A stretch of 64,000 bases of DNA from Rhodopirellula islandica (GCF_001027925.1 NZ_LECT01000003.1:1-64000); one strand, 5' to 3'. Shown: positions 43,622 to 53,355, counted from the first letter of the stretch. Notes: generated by a model from the letters alone, not told the origin. Numbers and translations are program-made.

Positions 43622-44167
43622 CTACTTGGTGGCCGACTTACCTGGTTTGATCTTGACTTGTTCGCCCTGATAGCGAATCCCTTTGCCCTTGTAAGGCTCA
43701 GGCTTCCGAAGTGATCGAATTTCGGCGGCAAATTGGCCGACGCTTTGTTTGTCACAACCTTGAATCACAACGTGAGTCTGGTCGGGGCAGCTGACCGTCA
43801 GGTCGGAAGGGATCTTGCGATGCAATTCGTTGGCATAACCAACGCGGAGTTGCAACGTGTCACCGCTGATCGATGCCAGGTAACCGACACCGACGATTTC
43901 GAGCTTCTTTTCGTAACCCTCTTTCACGCCGACCATCATGTTCGCGACGATCGCACGGGTCAGGCCATGAAATTCTCGCGATGGACGATCGTCAACATCA
44001 CGCGACACAATGACTTGGTTCGTTTCGCTATCGACCGCAACCGTCACTTCTGGACGATGTTTGAACGACAGTTTGCCCTTGGGACCTTCCACATCAATGT
44101 TGCGGTCAGCAATGCTGATCGTCACACCGGCGGGGATCGCGACTGGCTTGTTACCAATGCGGCTCAT
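43622..44167 (-). CDS. rplF: 50S ribosomal protein L6
   Basis: Predicted product is 181 residues: MSRIGNKPVAIPAGVTISIA at the start, GLTRAIVANMMVGVKEGYEKKLEIVGVGY in the middle, and SLRKPEPYKGKGIRYQGEQV at the end. It sits near the sarcin-ricin loop of the large subunit. Confidence 0.97.
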   Translation of the reverse strand: MSRIGNKPVAIPAGVTISIADRNIDVEGPKGKLSFKHRPEVTVAVDSETNQVIVSRDVDDRPSREFHGLTRAIVANMMVGVKEGYEKKLEIVGVGYLASISGDTLQLRVGYANELHRKIPSDLTVSCPDQTHVVIQGCDKQSVGQFAAEIRSLRKPEPYKGKGIRYQGEQVKIKPGKSATK

Positions 44168-44232
44168 GGCTGATTACAAATGTACGGGGAGAATATGAAT
44201 GGTTTGGCAAGTTGGGAGTCAACGAGTGTCAA

Positions 44233-44634
44233 TCAAGACACTTCGCAGAGCACTTCGCCGCCGATCTTTTCGCGGCGTGCTTCGCGATCGCTGATCACAC
44301 CTTTGCTGGTGCTGATGATTCGGATTCCCAAACCACCCAGCACGGGTTTGAGTTCTTTGCTGCGGCTGTACAGGCGACGGCCGGGCTTACTGATTCGGCG
44401 GATGGACTGGATCACGCGTTCTCCGTTGGGACCGTATTTCAGTTCCAAGCGAAGAAAGCCAACTGGCTCTTCTTCCAGTTTTTCTTCTTTCCAGTCCCAG
44501 ATGAATCCCTCCCGTTTGAGAACATCGGCCACACCACGCTTCACGCGGCTGGCGGGGATGTCCACGAACGGTCGCTCAACGCGTACTGCGTTGCGGATTC
44601 GGGTGAGCATGTCGGCAATGGGGTCGGTCATCAT
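44233..44634 (-). CDS. rpsH: 30S ribosomal protein S8
   Basis: Predicted product is 133 residues beginning MMTDPIADMLTRIRNAVRV; the second Met (44631) is the more conserved start. The C-terminal block is LGGLGIRIISTSKGVISDREAR. In E. coli S8 represses the spc operon by binding its mRNA; whether it does so here is unknown. Confidence 0.96.
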   Translation of the reverse strand: MMTDPIADMLTRIRNAVRVERPFVDIPASRVKRGVADVLKREGFIWDWKEEKLEEEPVGFLRLELKYGPNGERVIQSIRRISKPGRRLYSRSKELKPVLGGLGIRIISTSKGVISDREARREKIGGEVLCEVS

Positions 44635-44663
44635 GGCTGTGGTTTCCCTTTAAATATCCAAGC

Positions 44664-44849
44664 TCACCAGCTGCTCTTGCGAACGCCAGGGATCAATCCC
44701 GCATTGGCATTCTCACGGAAACAAATTCGGCACAAACCGAATTTGCGGTACACCGAACGTGGACGACCGCAAAACTTGCATCGGTTCTCTTTTCGAGATG
44801 AAAATTTAGGCGTGCGAAGCGCCTTGGCGACCTTGGATTTGCTTGCCAC
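44664..44849 (-). CDS. rpsN: 30S ribosomal protein S14, zinc-binding type
   Basis: Predicted product is 61 residues, the short type with two CxxC pairs ([20 protein letters not shown]) that bind zinc. It ends with IPGVRKSSW. It lies between rplE and rpsH in the usual order. The short Zn form, rather than the 101-residue form, helps in placing the organism but is not diagnostic. Confidence 0.96.
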   Translation of the reverse strand: MASKSKVAKALRTPKFSSRKENRCKFCGRPRSVYRKFGLCRICFRENANAGLIPGVRKSSW

Positions 44850-44945
44850 GAAAGGACCTGCGGTGTACGAATCGGGGAGCGTCTCAAGCGAGAGACGTGC
44901 GACGAATTGAAATAAAACGATGGGGTGGTTCCGGGGGGAACCGGA

Positions 44946-45527
44946 TCAGGCCGCGCCGGCCTGTTCTTTTTCTTTGGGTTGTTTGAACGGCATGCCGAAC
45001 AAACGCAACAGTTCTCGAGCTTCGTCATCGGTGTTTGCCGAGGTAACAAAGCTGACATTCATCCCTTGTGGACGAATGAATTTGTCTGGGTTCAGCTCTG
45101 GGAAAACGAGTTGTTCGTTGAGTCCCAGGGTGTAGTTGCCGTTTCCATCGAACGCCTTGCGGCTGATCCCGCGAAAGTCACGGACACGAGGAAGGACAAT
45201 GGAAACCATGCGGTCCAGGAATTCGTACATGCGTTGGCGACGGATCGTCACCATGCAGCCGATTGGCATTCCCTCACGCAGGCGGAAACCTGCGATGGAT
45301 TTTCGAGCGATGGTCGTGACAGGCTTTTGGCCGGAGATCTGAGTCATCGAATCGATGGCCAAGTCAAGGACTTTCTTGTCGCCGACTGCGGCACCAACAC
45401 CCATGTTCATACTGATCTTCAGCAGACGTGGCACTTGGTGCACGTTCTTGTAGCCGTACGTTTCTGTCATAGCGGCACGAACGGATTCGTCGTATCGCTG
45501 TTGCATTCGTGGAATGTAGCTGGACAT
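44946..45527 (-). CDS. rplE: 50S ribosomal protein L5
   Basis: Predicted product is 193 residues from ATG 45527 ([14 protein letters not shown]); a GTG three codons upstream (45536) is the alternative. It has [30 protein letters not shown]-like [27 protein letters not shown] and [19 protein letters not shown]. It binds 5S rRNA and contacts P-site tRNA. Confidence 0.96.
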   Translation of the reverse strand: MSSYIPRMQQRYDESVRAAMTETYGYKNVHQVPRLLKISMNMGVGAAVGDKKVLDLAIDSMTQISGQKPVTTIARKSIAGFRLREGMPIGCMVTIRRQRMYEFLDRMVSIVLPRVRDFRGISRKAFDGNGNYTLGLNEQLVFPELNPDKFIRPQGMNVSFVTSANTDDEARELLRLFGMPFKQPKEKEQAGAA

Positions 45528-45594
45528 GTTAGGCACTGCGCCGCCGAGGAAGAAACGGCCAATAGGGTAAGGTGTGTGTGGTGGAGGTCGTCAA

Positions 45595-45942
45595 TCAGCT
45601 GGATGCTTTGGAAGCTTTGGCTGGCGCGATTTGCCCGAGGCTATCGCCGCTGGCTTTCGCGAAACGCTCTTTGCTGCCGTCGTCCAGGAAACGGACTCCG
45701 ATGCGGGTTGGTTTGCCGGTCGATGGGTCGACCAACATGACGTTGCTCGCACTCATGGGCATCTCTTTGTTCAAGCGGCCGCCCTGTGGGTTCTTTTGGC
45801 TTTGCCGAACGTGTTTCCACACGCGGGCAGCACCTTCGACAACGACCTTTTCTTTGTCGCGATCGACTTTCAAGATTTTGCCGCGATGACCTTTGTCAGC
45901 TCCGGCAATCACAATGACTTCATCGTCAACGCGAAATTTCAT
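45595..45942 (-). CDS. rplX: 50S ribosomal protein L24
   Basis: Predicted product is 115 residues from ATG 45942 (MKFRVDDEVIVIAGADKG). The KOW motif is GADKGHRGKILKVDRDKEKVVVEG, and the family block MPMSASNVMLVDPSTGKPTRIGVR follows. It initiates large-subunit assembly. Confidence 0.96.
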   Translation of the reverse strand: MKFRVDDEVIVIAGADKGHRGKILKVDRDKEKVVVEGAARVWKHVRQSQKNPQGGRLNKEMPMSASNVMLVDPSTGKPTRIGVRFLDDGSKERFAKASGDSLGQIAPAKASKASS

Positions 45943-46022
45943 GGTAGTAACTTTGAGCGATAATTTGTTTGCGAATGGTGGTGGTTTCGACCGATGACTC
46001 AACGGAAGGTTGAGCAGTCGGG

Positions 46023-46391
46023 TCAGACCACCTCGTTGGCGAGGCTGACGATTTTCATGAAGTTGCTTTCTCGCAACTCACGAGCGACGGCACCAAAGAT
46101 GCGAGTGCCTCGAGGGTTGCGGTCTTTGTCGACCAACACAACTGCGTTGGAGTCGAAACGAATGTAGCTTCCGTCAGGACGACGGGTGGGCTGCTTCACG
46201 CGAACGATCACGGCACGCACAACGGCCTTCTTCTTCACTTCGCTGCCCGGAATCACACTCTTGACGCTGCAAACGATCACATCGCCAACAGTGGCGAAAC
46301 GACGCCGACTGCCGCCGAGCACCTTGATGCACATGACTTCTCGAGCACCAGTGTTGTCGGCGACATCGAGGCGGGATTCTTGTTGGATCAT
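46023..46391 (-). CDS. rplN: 50S ribosomal protein L14
   Basis: Predicted product is 122 residues, the canonical length. [20 protein letters not shown] at the start and [29 protein letters not shown] at the end are diagnostic. It forms bridges to the small subunit. Confidence 0.98.
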   Translation of the reverse strand: MIQQESRLDVADNTGAREVMCIKVLGGSRRRFATVGDVIVCSVKSVIPGSEVKKKAVVRAVIVRVKQPTRRPDGSYIRFDSNAVVLVDKDRNPRGTRIFGAVARELRESNFMKIVSLANEVV

Positions 46392-46445
46392 ATCTGTTTA
46401 CTTCAACGACAAAAACGTTGGACGATTGTGTGGAGGAGGTTGCGA

Positions 46446-46799
46446 TTAAGCGTCCGTGGCGGTCGATTCTGCTTCGGGTTCACCAGCGTGAGCTGCGGCC
46501 AAGCCTTCGGCTTCGGCATTCTTACGAGCAGCACGCAAAGCGACAACGTCCACGGCGGTGCTCTTTTCGAGCACGCGAACCAAACGCCAGCGTTTGAGTT
46601 TGCTCAATGGTTCCGATTCAATGATCTCGACCTTGTCGCCAACACCCGAATCATTGTTCTCGTCGTGAACGTGACACACCGTGCGGCGGCGAATGTACTT
46701 CTTGTATTTTGGATGCTTGACCAAACGAGCGATCTCGACGCGACGCGTCTTGCTCATTTTGTCGCTGGTCACAATTCCGGCTACGACGCGTTTGGGCAT
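46446..46799 (-). CDS. rpsQ: 30S ribosomal protein S17 with C-terminal extension
   Basis: Predicted product is 117 residues; E. coli S17 is 84. The first 80 residues are standard ([20 protein letters not shown], then [20 protein letters not shown]). The last 35 are Ala/Glu-rich ([20 protein letters not shown]) and not part of the conserved fold. It binds 16S rRNA early in assembly. Confidence 0.95.
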   Translation of the reverse strand: MPKRVVAGIVTSDKMSKTRRVEIARLVKHPKYKKYIRRRTVCHVHDENNDSGVGDKVEIIESEPLSKLKRWRLVRVLEKSTAVDVVALRAARKNAEAEGLAAAHAGEPEAESTATDA

Positions 46800-46848
46800 G
46801 GTGCTAGGTGGACGTGCAGTGAATGGATGGGTGAGTTTGAGAAGTCAA

Positions 46849-47055
46849 TTAAGCTTGCGGTTGAGCAAGTTGACGTTCTGTTTGGATCGTCTTGACACGA
46901 GCGATCGTTTTTCGGTTCTTCTTGATTTCGCTGGGCGTGTTCAAACGCTCGGACTGTGATTGGAACCGCAGGCGAAACAATGTTTCGGCGGCTTCAGTCG
47001 CAGTCGCGTCGAGCTGTTCGTCGCTCATTTCGCGAAGTTCGGTCAGTTTGGTCAT
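46849..47055 (-). CDS. rpmC: 50S ribosomal protein L29
   Basis: Predicted product is 68 residues from ATG 47055 (MTKLTELREMSDEQLDATAT), with LFRLRFQSQSERLNTPSEIKKNRKTIARVKT. It lies near the exit tunnel of the ribosome. The spacer to rplP is 189 bases. Confidence 0.95.
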   Translation of the reverse strand: MTKLTELREMSDEQLDATATEAAETLFRLRFQSQSERLNTPSEIKKNRKTIARVKTIQTERQLAQPQA

Positions 47056-47244
47056 CGAATTAGACAAAGGTCAAAGGGGATGAATCGTTCAAAGGCCAGA
47101 ATCGTCTGGGTTGCAAGCCGTTTGACTCCGTAACCCCGATCAACGGAACAATCGATGTTTCGATCATTCACGTTGTTCATGTAGGTTGAAGTCTCTCGGG
47201 CGAACCCTGTCATCAACCCGCCGATCTACCGGATCGCCTTGCGA

Positions 47245-47661
47245 TCAAGCAGAGCGACGTTCGACAAATCGGACTTTGACCGGCATCTTACTCGCCAGAC
47301 GCGCAAAGCACACCTTGGCTTGTTGTTCGGTCACGCCACTGAGTTCGTATAAAATGGTTCCCGGCTTGACGACCGCGGCCCAAAAGTCAGGCTCCCCTTT
47401 ACCTTTCCCCATCCGTGTTTCCAGCGGAGTGCTGGTCACAGACTTGTCGGGAAAGATTCGGATATAGAGCTTGCCTTGGCCGCGAACGTATTGCTGGGCA
47501 GCGATTCGTCCGGCCTCGATTGTCGTAGCTTTGATCCAGCCGGCATCCAATGATTGGATACCATAGTCACCAAAGACGACCGTATTGCCGCGAGTCGCGT
47601 TACCTTTTATACGACCTCTTTGGCTTTTTCGATGCTTGACCCGTTTGGGCATCAGCGCCAT
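47245..47661 (-). CDS. rplP: 50S ribosomal protein L16
   Basis: Predicted product is 138 residues: MALMPKRVKHRKSQRGRIKG, then GNTVVFGDYGIQSLDAGWI and MGKGKGEPDFWAAVVKPGTILYELSGV. It organises the A-site side of the large subunit. Its 5' end overlaps the rpsC 3' end by 62 bases (53 if the Met at 47652 is used), which is long for a ribosomal operon. Confidence 0.96.
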   Translation of the reverse strand: MALMPKRVKHRKSQRGRIKGNATRGNTVVFGDYGIQSLDAGWIKATTIEAGRIAAQQYVRGQGKLYIRIFPDKSVTSTPLETRMGKGKGEPDFWAAVVKPGTILYELSGVTEQQAKVCFARLASKMPVKVRFVERRSA

Positions 47662-48310
47662 CGTTGTCGTCTCCGTAAGTACCTTGGTTAATCCACACTT
47701 GAATCCCGATGTGCCCCTGTGGCGTCATCGCTTCGGTGAATCCGTAATCAATCTTGGCTTGTAGCGTGCTCAATGGAATTGAGCCAGCACTTTGCTTTTC
47801 GCGACGGGCCATTTCGGCACCGCCCAGTCGACCTGCCATTTGGATTTTGATGCCTTTGGCACCGGCGTCCATCGTCTGTTCGAGCATTCGTTTCATTGTG
47901 CGTCGGAAGCTGGATCGCTTTGCCAGTTGCTGAGCGATGTCCTCGGCGACCAACTGACCTTGCAGTTCAGGTCGGCCCACTTCTTCCACTTTCAGGTTGA
48001 TGCGACGTCCGACCAGGTTCTGCAGTTCGGCTTGCAGGATCTCAATTTCCTGGCCCTTCTTGCCGATGATCAAACCTGGGCGAGCGACAAACAGCATCAC
48101 CCGTACTTCATCGCGGGTGCGTTCGATCTCGATGCGATCGATGCCCGCACTTTTGTATTGTGATTTCTTCGGGTGCTTGGTGATGAACTCGCGAATCTTG
48201 CGATCTTCCACCAGCAGGTCCGCAAAATCCTGCTTCGAGGCATACCAACGACTTCCCCAACCACGGGTGACGCCGGTACGAAACGCAATCGGATTGACTT
48301 TTTGACCCAT
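47600..48310 (-). CDS. rpsC: 30S ribosomal protein S3
   Basis: Predicted product is 236 residues. MGQKVNPIAFRTGVTRGWGS starts it, the KH domain contains VARPGLIIGKKGQEIE, and the C-terminal domain has QMAGRLGGAEMARREK and GHIGIQVWINQGTY. The final 20 residues are a charged tail encoded in the overlap with rplP. It acts in mRNA entry and helicase function. Confidence 0.96.
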   Translation of the reverse strand: MGQKVNPIAFRTGVTRGWGSRWYASKQDFADLLVEDRKIREFITKHPKKSQYKSAGIDRIEIERTRDEVRVMLFVARPGLIIGKKGQEIEILQAELQNLVGRRINLKVEEVGRPELQGQLVAEDIAQQLAKRSSFRRTMKRMLEQTMDAGAKGIKIQMAGRLGGAEMARREKQSAGSIPLSTLQAKIDYGFTEAMTPQGHIGIQVWINQGTYGDDNDGADAQTGQASKKPKRSYKR

Positions 48311-48406
48311 GGGAGAGTGCTGAGTGCTTAAGGCAGGGAGTTGAATAAACGGTGTTGTATCAGGTGTCAGAGTGAATCACAGAGCAAGTTGCTCGTGCGA
48401 GTCATT

Positions 48407-48769
48407 TCACTCGACGCTTTCGATGTGTGTCAGGCCCACACGAATGTGGCTGGAGCGTTTCTTGATCATGAACGCCATCCCGCGAGCACGCGGTTGAATA
48501 CGTTTGAACATCGGTCCGCCATCAACGCGGACGTCGGTGATGACCAACTCCTCGATGCGATGACTTCGGCCGCTGTTTTGATCTGGGTCTTGAGCGTTCC
48601 CGACAGCACTCTTGATCACCTTCTCAAGCATTCGAGCTCCACGTTGGGGCTGATACTTCAGGGTGTCCAAGGCTTCGTCGGCAAACATGCCTCGAACCAA
48701 GTCGGCAACCAGGCGCACCTTTTGTGCGCTGATGCGGGCGTTCTTATGATATGCGTTGAATTGAGACAT
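48407..48769 (-). CDS. rplV: 50S ribosomal protein L22
   Basis: Predicted product is 120 residues: AYHKNARISAQKVRLVADLV, ALDTLKYQPQRGARMLEKVI and RIQPRARGMAFMIKKRSSHI, the loop that lines the exit tunnel. Confidence 0.97.
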   Translation of the reverse strand: MSQFNAYHKNARISAQKVRLVADLVRGMFADEALDTLKYQPQRGARMLEKVIKSAVGNAQDPDQNSGRSHRIEELVITDVRVDGGPMFKRIQPRARGMAFMIKKRSSHIRVGLTHIESVE

Positions 48770-48829
48770 GTCTGTCGCTAGATCGTTTGACTCGTGAATT
48801 TCACCAACCGGATGGAGGGCCGCTTTGGA

Positions 48830-49099
48830 TTAGCGTTTACCCTTGCCGCCGTGACCTTTGAAGGTCCGTGTGGGAGCAAACTCGCCGAGTTTGTGACCCA
48901 CCATGTCTTCGGTCACCAACACTTTGATGTGCTGGCGTCCGTTGTGAACCATGAACGTGACGTTCACGAATTCTGGAACGATCGTGCAAGATCGCGCCCA
49001 TGTCTTGATCGGTTCTTTGGAGCCAGTTTCGGCTGCTTTCTGAACTTTGAAAAAGACTTTCGGGTCAACAAAAGGACCCTTCTTACTGCTTCGACTCAT
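48830..49099 (-). CDS. rpsS: 30S ribosomal protein S19
   Basis: Predicted product is 89 residues: [33 protein letters not shown] and [24 protein letters not shown]. It is located in the head of the small subunit. Confidence 0.97.
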   Translation of the reverse strand: MSRSSKKGPFVDPKVFFKVQKAAETGSKEPIKTWARSCTIVPEFVNVTFMVHNGRQHIKVLVTEDMVGHKLGEFAPTRTFKGHGGKGKR

Positions 49100-49133
49100 G
49101 ATTTTTTACCGGAGTTGCCGCTGAAAGGGTGGC

Positions 49134-49994
49134 CTACTTGTGGAGTTTCAATTGACCGTAGCGACGACTCTTGCGTCGGCGAACGATCGACGAATTGCTT
49201 GGTTTGCGTTTCTGACGCGTGCGTCCGCCCTTGGCACTCTTGCCTGATGGGCTGACCGGGTGACGTCCACCCTTGGTTCGGCCTTCACCACCACCGTGCG
49301 GGTGATCGACTGGGTTCATGGCAGTACCACGAACGTGAGGTCGGCGACCGAGCCAGCGTGAGCGGCCCGCTTTACCGAGGACGACGTTCATGTGGTCGCT
49401 GTTGCCAACTTGGCCAATCGTTGCACGGCATGCACTGGGCACTCGGCGGACTTCGCCAGAGGGCAACAGCAGCTGAGCCCAATCGGCTTCGCGGGCTTGA
49501 AGGGTGGCTTGTGTTCCCGCTGAGCGGCACATCACTGCTCCGCGTCCGGCTCGCATTTCAATGCAGCAGACCGAGGTGCCCAACGGGATGTTCTTCAGTG
49601 GCAGACAGTTGCCGACCACGGGAGGAGCGTCGGGGCCGTTTTGCAGTTTGTCGCCAGCGGCAACGCCCGTTGGTGCGATCACGTAAAGCTTGGCACCGTC
49701 AGGGTACTTCAGCAATGCGATCCGAGCTGTGCGGTTGGGGTCATATTGAACCGAGTCAACCGTTGCAACCATGCCGTCTTTGACGCGACGGAAGTCGATG
49801 ACACGGTACTTTTGCTTGTGTCCACCACCACGGTGACGTGAGGTGATCTTGCCTTGGTTGTTCCGTCCGCCGGTTTTGCTTTTTGGACGCAGCAAGGAAC
49901 GTTCTGGCTTGTAGCCAGGCGTCAGTTCCTTGAAGTCGCTGACCGACGCGTTGCGTCGGCCGGCGCTGGTCGGCTTGTAGATTCGGATGCCCAT
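49134..49994 (-). CDS. rplB: 50S ribosomal protein L2
   Basis: Predicted product is 286 residues: [42 protein letters not shown] and the peptidyl-transferase-associated block [19 protein letters not shown] with its conserved His. Length and order are standard. Confidence 0.98.
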   Translation of the reverse strand: MGIRIYKPTSAGRRNASVSDFKELTPGYKPERSLLRPKSKTGGRNNQGKITSRHRGGGHKQKYRVIDFRRVKDGMVATVDSVQYDPNRTARIALLKYPDGAKLYVIAPTGVAAGDKLQNGPDAPPVVGNCLPLKNIPLGTSVCCIEMRAGRGAVMCRSAGTQATLQAREADWAQLLLPSGEVRRVPSACRATIGQVGNSDHMNVVLGKAGRSRWLGRRPHVRGTAMNPVDHPHGGGEGRTKGGRHPVSPSGKSAKGGRTRQKRKPSNSSIVRRRKSRRYGQLKLHK

Positions 49995-50091
49995 GAGTAT
50001 CGCTTTTTCGTGCGAGCTGTTTCTGTGCGGGGAAGTGTTTTGTGGTGATCGGTGTCAGAACTTGGGTGAACCCAATGCTCTTCACTGTGTC

Positions 50092-50415
50092 CTAGAAGAA
50101 GTCGATTCGGTGATCTTCGTGGAGTGACACGATCGCCTTTTTCCAGTCGCTGGTGCGGCCGATTTTGTGGCGGAACCGGCGGGCTTTCCCTTTGCGGGTT
50201 TGGGTGCGGACCTTGACGACTTTGACGTCGAACAGATGTTCAACAGCCTTTTTGACGTCGAGCTTGGTTGCGTCGCGGTGGATCTGGAACGCGTATTGGT
50301 TGTTCCGGGTCGCGCGGTGCACACCTTTTTCGGTCACGAGCGGTTTGAGCAAGACCTGGTGGGGTTCCAGTTCGATCTTGCGTTCAACGGGTTTGGGTGG
50401 TTGGATCGCAGACAT
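50092..50415 (-). CDS. rplW: 50S ribosomal protein L23
   Basis: Predicted product is 107 residues from ATG 50415, one base after the rplD stop (TAA-C-ATG). It has LLKPLVTEKGVHRATRNNQYAF, LDVKKAVEHLFDVKVVKVRT and a basic RKGKARRFRHKIGRT end. It forms the exit-site docking point for chaperones and SRP. Confidence 0.95.
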   Translation of the reverse strand: MSAIQPPKPVERKIELEPHQVLLKPLVTEKGVHRATRNNQYAFQIHRDATKLDVKKAVEHLFDVKVVKVRTQTRKGKARRFRHKIGRTSDWKKAIVSLHEDHRIDFF

Positions 50416-50416
50416 G

Positions 50417-51085
50417 TTAGGCCGCTGCCTCCGCTTCGTTGGTGTTCTGGGTGGAACCGGCGAATGTGCCGTCTTTGACTCGATCAAGAGCTTCTTGTGT
50501 GAAGAGCACTCGTTTCGGAGTCAGCAGAGTCAGTGCGTTCAGTTGGCGAACGGGTTCAACCGTCACGCCACTGATGTTGCGGCCACTCTTGAAGATGACT
50601 TGGTCATCGTTGGCAGTGGCGATCAACGTGGTGGTCTTGTCCAGGCCCAGGTTCTTGAGGATCTGAGCGATTTGGCTGGTTTTGGGTGCGTCCAGCTTGA
50701 TTTCGTTGATGATCACGATTTCGCCATCGTCAATGCGAGAGCGGATGGCCATGCGAGTGGCGATCTTGATCGCCTTCTTGGGCAGGCGGTAGCTGTAATC
50801 GCGAGGTTTGACGGTGCGTGCGACGCCACCACCACGGCGAACATTGGTTCGCTTGGAGCCGGCCCGAGCGTTGCCCGTTCCTTTTTGGCGGTACATCTTT
50901 TTGTTGGTGCCGCTGACTTGGCCACGGGTTCGCGTGTTGTGCGAGCCTTGGCGTTTGTTGGCTTGGTACATGACCACCACGTCGTGCAGCAACTGCTTGC
51001 TGACTCGGTTGGCGATTTGTTCGGTGTCGATCTCGTACTGCCCGACTTCTTTGCCGGATGCGTCGAGGATAGGTAGGTTTGCCAT
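50417..51085 (-). CDS. rplD: 50S ribosomal protein L4
   Basis: Predicted product is 222 residues from ATG 51085 (MANLPILDASGKEVGQYEID). The tunnel loop reads TRGQVSGTNKKMYRQKGTGNARAGS with NVRRGGGVARTVKPRDYSY. In E. coli L4 also represses the S10 operon. Start chosen for conservation; the frame extends uselessly to 51316 inside rplC. Confidence 0.96.
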   Translation of the reverse strand: MANLPILDASGKEVGQYEIDTEQIANRVSKQLLHDVVVMYQANKRQGSHNTRTRGQVSGTNKKMYRQKGTGNARAGSKRTNVRRGGGVARTVKPRDYSYRLPKKAIKIATRMAIRSRIDDGEIVIINEIKLDAPKTSQIAQILKNLGLDKTTTLIATANDDQVIFKSGRNISGVTVEPVRQLNALTLLTPKRVLFTQEALDRVKDGTFAGSTQNTNEAEAAA

Positions 51086-51096
51086 GTGTGTATTCC

Positions 51097-51783
51097 TCAG
51101 CCGACTTTGTTGGTTTGACGAATCGAGACAAAGCCGCCGTTGGGGCCAGGAACCGCACCGCGAATCATGAGCAGATTGTTTTCTGCGTCGACGCGGACGA
51201 CTTCGAGGTTGCGTGTGGTGACGTTGGCGTTGCCGTACTGGCCAGCCATTCGTTTGCCTTTGAATGTTCGGCTCGGTGACGCACTCATGCCTGTACCACC
51301 AGCGTGGCGGTGGCACTTCTTCACACCGTGCGTGGCACGTTGGCCAGCGAAGTTGTGGCGTTTCATGACGCCGGCGAAGCCACGTCCTTTGCTGGTGCCG
51401 GTGACATCCACCTTTTTGACTTCGTTGAATTGCTCAACGGTCAGGGTGTCGCCGACAGTGGCGTCGGCTGATCCACGGAACTCGCGGATGAATCGCTGTG
51501 GTTCGCAGTCTGGCTTGGTGGGAGCTTCGATGCCAGCGGCGGAGCGCTTCTTGGAGCGTTTGCTTTCGATGGTAGCGACTTGGCCACGCTCACTGCGTTT
51601 GGCCAAGCGGCGAGGTTTGTCTTCGAAACCCAGTTGAACAGCTTCGTAGCCGTCGCGATCTTTGCTGCGGACTTGCAGCACGTGGCAAGGGCCAGCTTGC
51701 ACGACCGTGACGGGAACAGCGGTTCCGTCTTCCAGGAAGATCTGAGTCATCCCGATTTTACGGCCAAGGATAGATGGTGACAT
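51097..51783 (-). CDS. rplC: 50S ribosomal protein L3
   Basis: Predicted product is 228 residues: MSPSILGRKIGMTQIFLEDG, VTGTSKGRGFAGVMKRHNF, GASPSRTFKGKRMAGQYG-like SASPSRTFKGKRMAGQYG, and VPGPNGGFVSIR at the end. It is essential for early large-subunit assembly. A 333-base spacer separates it from rpsJ. Confidence 0.97.
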   Translation of the reverse strand: MSPSILGRKIGMTQIFLEDGTAVPVTVVQAGPCHVLQVRSKDRDGYEAVQLGFEDKPRRLAKRSERGQVATIESKRSKKRSAAGIEAPTKPDCEPQRFIREFRGSADATVGDTLTVEQFNEVKKVDVTGTSKGRGFAGVMKRHNFAGQRATHGVKKCHRHAGGTGMSASPSRTFKGKRMAGQYGNANVTTRNLEVVRVDAENNLLMIRGAVPGPNGGFVSIRQTNKVG

Positions 51784-52116
51784 AACAGTTCCTGCCCGCG
51801 GTTAGCGAGCGATGTGCGATTCGTTAGGAGTTCCGAGACTTTCGTGACGATCGACTCAGTTGGTCGGCAAGTGCCGGGGCTGAGTGATTTCGTCGCGACA
51901 TCCGTCCATGCGGAAAACCGTGACCAATTCGTGTGTGTGATGGGTAACTTGAGTCGGTCCCCGGTGAAGTGGCTTGTTGCCGTGGGGTCCGATCTTGTCC
52001 TGACGGGGAGGCCGGTGGAGAGCTGGTCTTGCTCGCAGGGTTTCCTGTGAGTGCTGGATCAGTGTCGGCTCTTTGTCAGTTGAATGCCGGGGTTGCGAAA
52101 TGCGATTGTCGACCAA
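51784..52116 (-). other. rpsJ-rplC spacer
   Basis: 333 bases where most S10 operons have only a few tens. No gene-like frame; the longest minus frame is His/Pro/Thr/Arg-rich. It may hold a regulatory leader or a second promoter for rplC and downstream genes, which is inference. Confidence 0.45.
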
Positions 52117-52443
52117 TCAGCGGGCGGACGCCTTGATTTTGATATCGACACCAGCCGGCAGGCTGAGCTTGTTGAGTGCTTCGATCGTCTTGGCGGATGC
52201 CTGAACGATGTCCACCAAACGCTTGTGCGTTCGGATTTCATATTGTTGGCGAGCCTTCTTGTTGACAAAGGGGCTCGACAGGACTGTGTATTTTTCGATT
52301 CGAGTTGGCAAAGGGATGGGGCCATGCACGATGCTGGCGGTCGCTTTGACGGTATCGACAATGTCGCGGGCACTCTGGTCCAGCACGGCATGGTCGTACG
52401 CTTCCATTCGAATGCGGATGACTTCGCTGGGGCCGGTTGACAC
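52117..52443 (-). CDS. rpsJ: 30S ribosomal protein S10
   Basis: Predicted product is 108 residues: [56 protein letters not shown] and [12 protein letters not shown]. It is the first gene of the S10/spc cluster, reading leftward; its upstream side faces the DUF2752 gene. Confidence 0.97.
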   Translation of the reverse strand: MSTGPSEVIRIRMEAYDHAVLDQSARDIVDTVKATASIVHGPIPLPTRIEKYTVLSSPFVNKKARQQYEIRTHKRLVDIVQASAKTIEALNKLSLPAGVDIKIKASAR

Positions 52444-52770
52444 TGCTTACTTCCAAGTCGTGAACGAGAAATGAGTCAATTCCTCACCGCAACTTTGCTG
52501 TGAGGAGGCGAGAATGTACGGCTGACGTCATTGAGCGTCAACGGCTTTTGAACAATTGATTAAAAAAAGCCGTCGAATTTGCCAGGATTGAACTTGGCAG
52601 CGGGGGTGTTTGGCCTTAATCGACGCTGGGAGGCGTGTTTGGTGCTTCGCGGAACCCGCCGTTGTTGACGTTTGGGTCAACCGAGGCAATGGTCATCGTC
52701 GCGTTTCCTGCGGTTCCTTGAGTCGGTGTTGCGGGAGTTGTCGTGAATCGACGAAGCGGGGTGGGGTGAG
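52444..52770. other. divergent region upstream of rpsJ
   Basis: 327 bases between the leftward S10 cluster and the rightward DUF2752 gene, so it must contain the ribosomal promoter. The first 160 bases are comparatively AT-rich (TTGATTAAAAAAAGC at about 52557). No reliable boxes assigned. Confidence 0.4.
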
Positions 52771-53355
52771 GTGGCGTTTCGGGCGTGCTTGGGGTGGGTG
52801 CTTGCGGGGTTTTGTCTTGCGTTTCCTAGTTCGGTCTTGCTGTGCTGTGTCTTGTTGTTCCGGGTCTTGTCGTTCTGGGTCAGTCGGTGTGCGTGGGTAG
52901 GTTGTGTTTCATTGGGGGTGTCTGTGTTTGGGTTGTCAGCGAATCGTTGTGGGTGGGGCTTTCGGGGCTTGATGGTTGCTGGCTTTTTGGTCGGCGGCGG
53001 CTTGTTGGGTGTCTCGCGTTGTTTGTCGCCTTCCTCGGCAGGTTTGGGGACTCATCAGCAATTGGGGTTGCCGCCCTGTTCCATGCGTTTGCTGTTTGGG
53101 GTGCGGTGTCCTGCGTGTGGAATGACGACGTCGTGGAGTTGGTTGACAAGGGGTGAGTTGGTTGCGTCTGCGCAGGCGAATGTTTCGGGGATGCTGCTTG
53201 GTTTGTTTGTGTTTTTGTTGTTGCTGGTGGCGGTTCGTGTGGCCTGGAGCGGGCGTCGTCCGTCCGTTGAGGCGAACTGGTGGATGGGGTTTGGTGTCGT
53301 GTTGATTGGTGTTCTCAGTGCGGTTGAATGGCTTGTTCGATTGCAGTTGGATTGA
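52771..53355 (+). CDS. DUF2752 membrane protein
   Basis: Predicted product is 194 residues from GTG 52771 after GGGGTGAG. The DUF2752 signature sits in the middle: THQQLGLPPCSMRLLFGVRC with PACGMTTSW, where the Cys-x-x-Cys-Gly-Met-Thr pattern is diagnostic. Hydrophobic segments occur before (about 8-30, 66-82) and after it (about 138-158, 172-188). The family is of unknown function. The first 60 residues are Cys/Val-rich and could be an over-long start; a shorter start near residue 67 is possible. It precedes the aminotransferase gene by 129 bases on the same strand. Confidence 0.75.
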   Translation: MAFRACLGWVLAGFCLAFPSSVLLCCVLLFRVLSFWVSRCAWVGCVSLGVSVFGLSANRCGWGFRGLMVAGFLVGGGLLGVSRCLSPSSAGLGTHQQLGLPPCSMRLLFGVRCPACGMTTSWSWLTRGELVASAQANVSGMLLGLFVFLLLLVAVRVAWSGRRPSVEANWWMGFGVVLIGVLSAVEWLVRLQLD

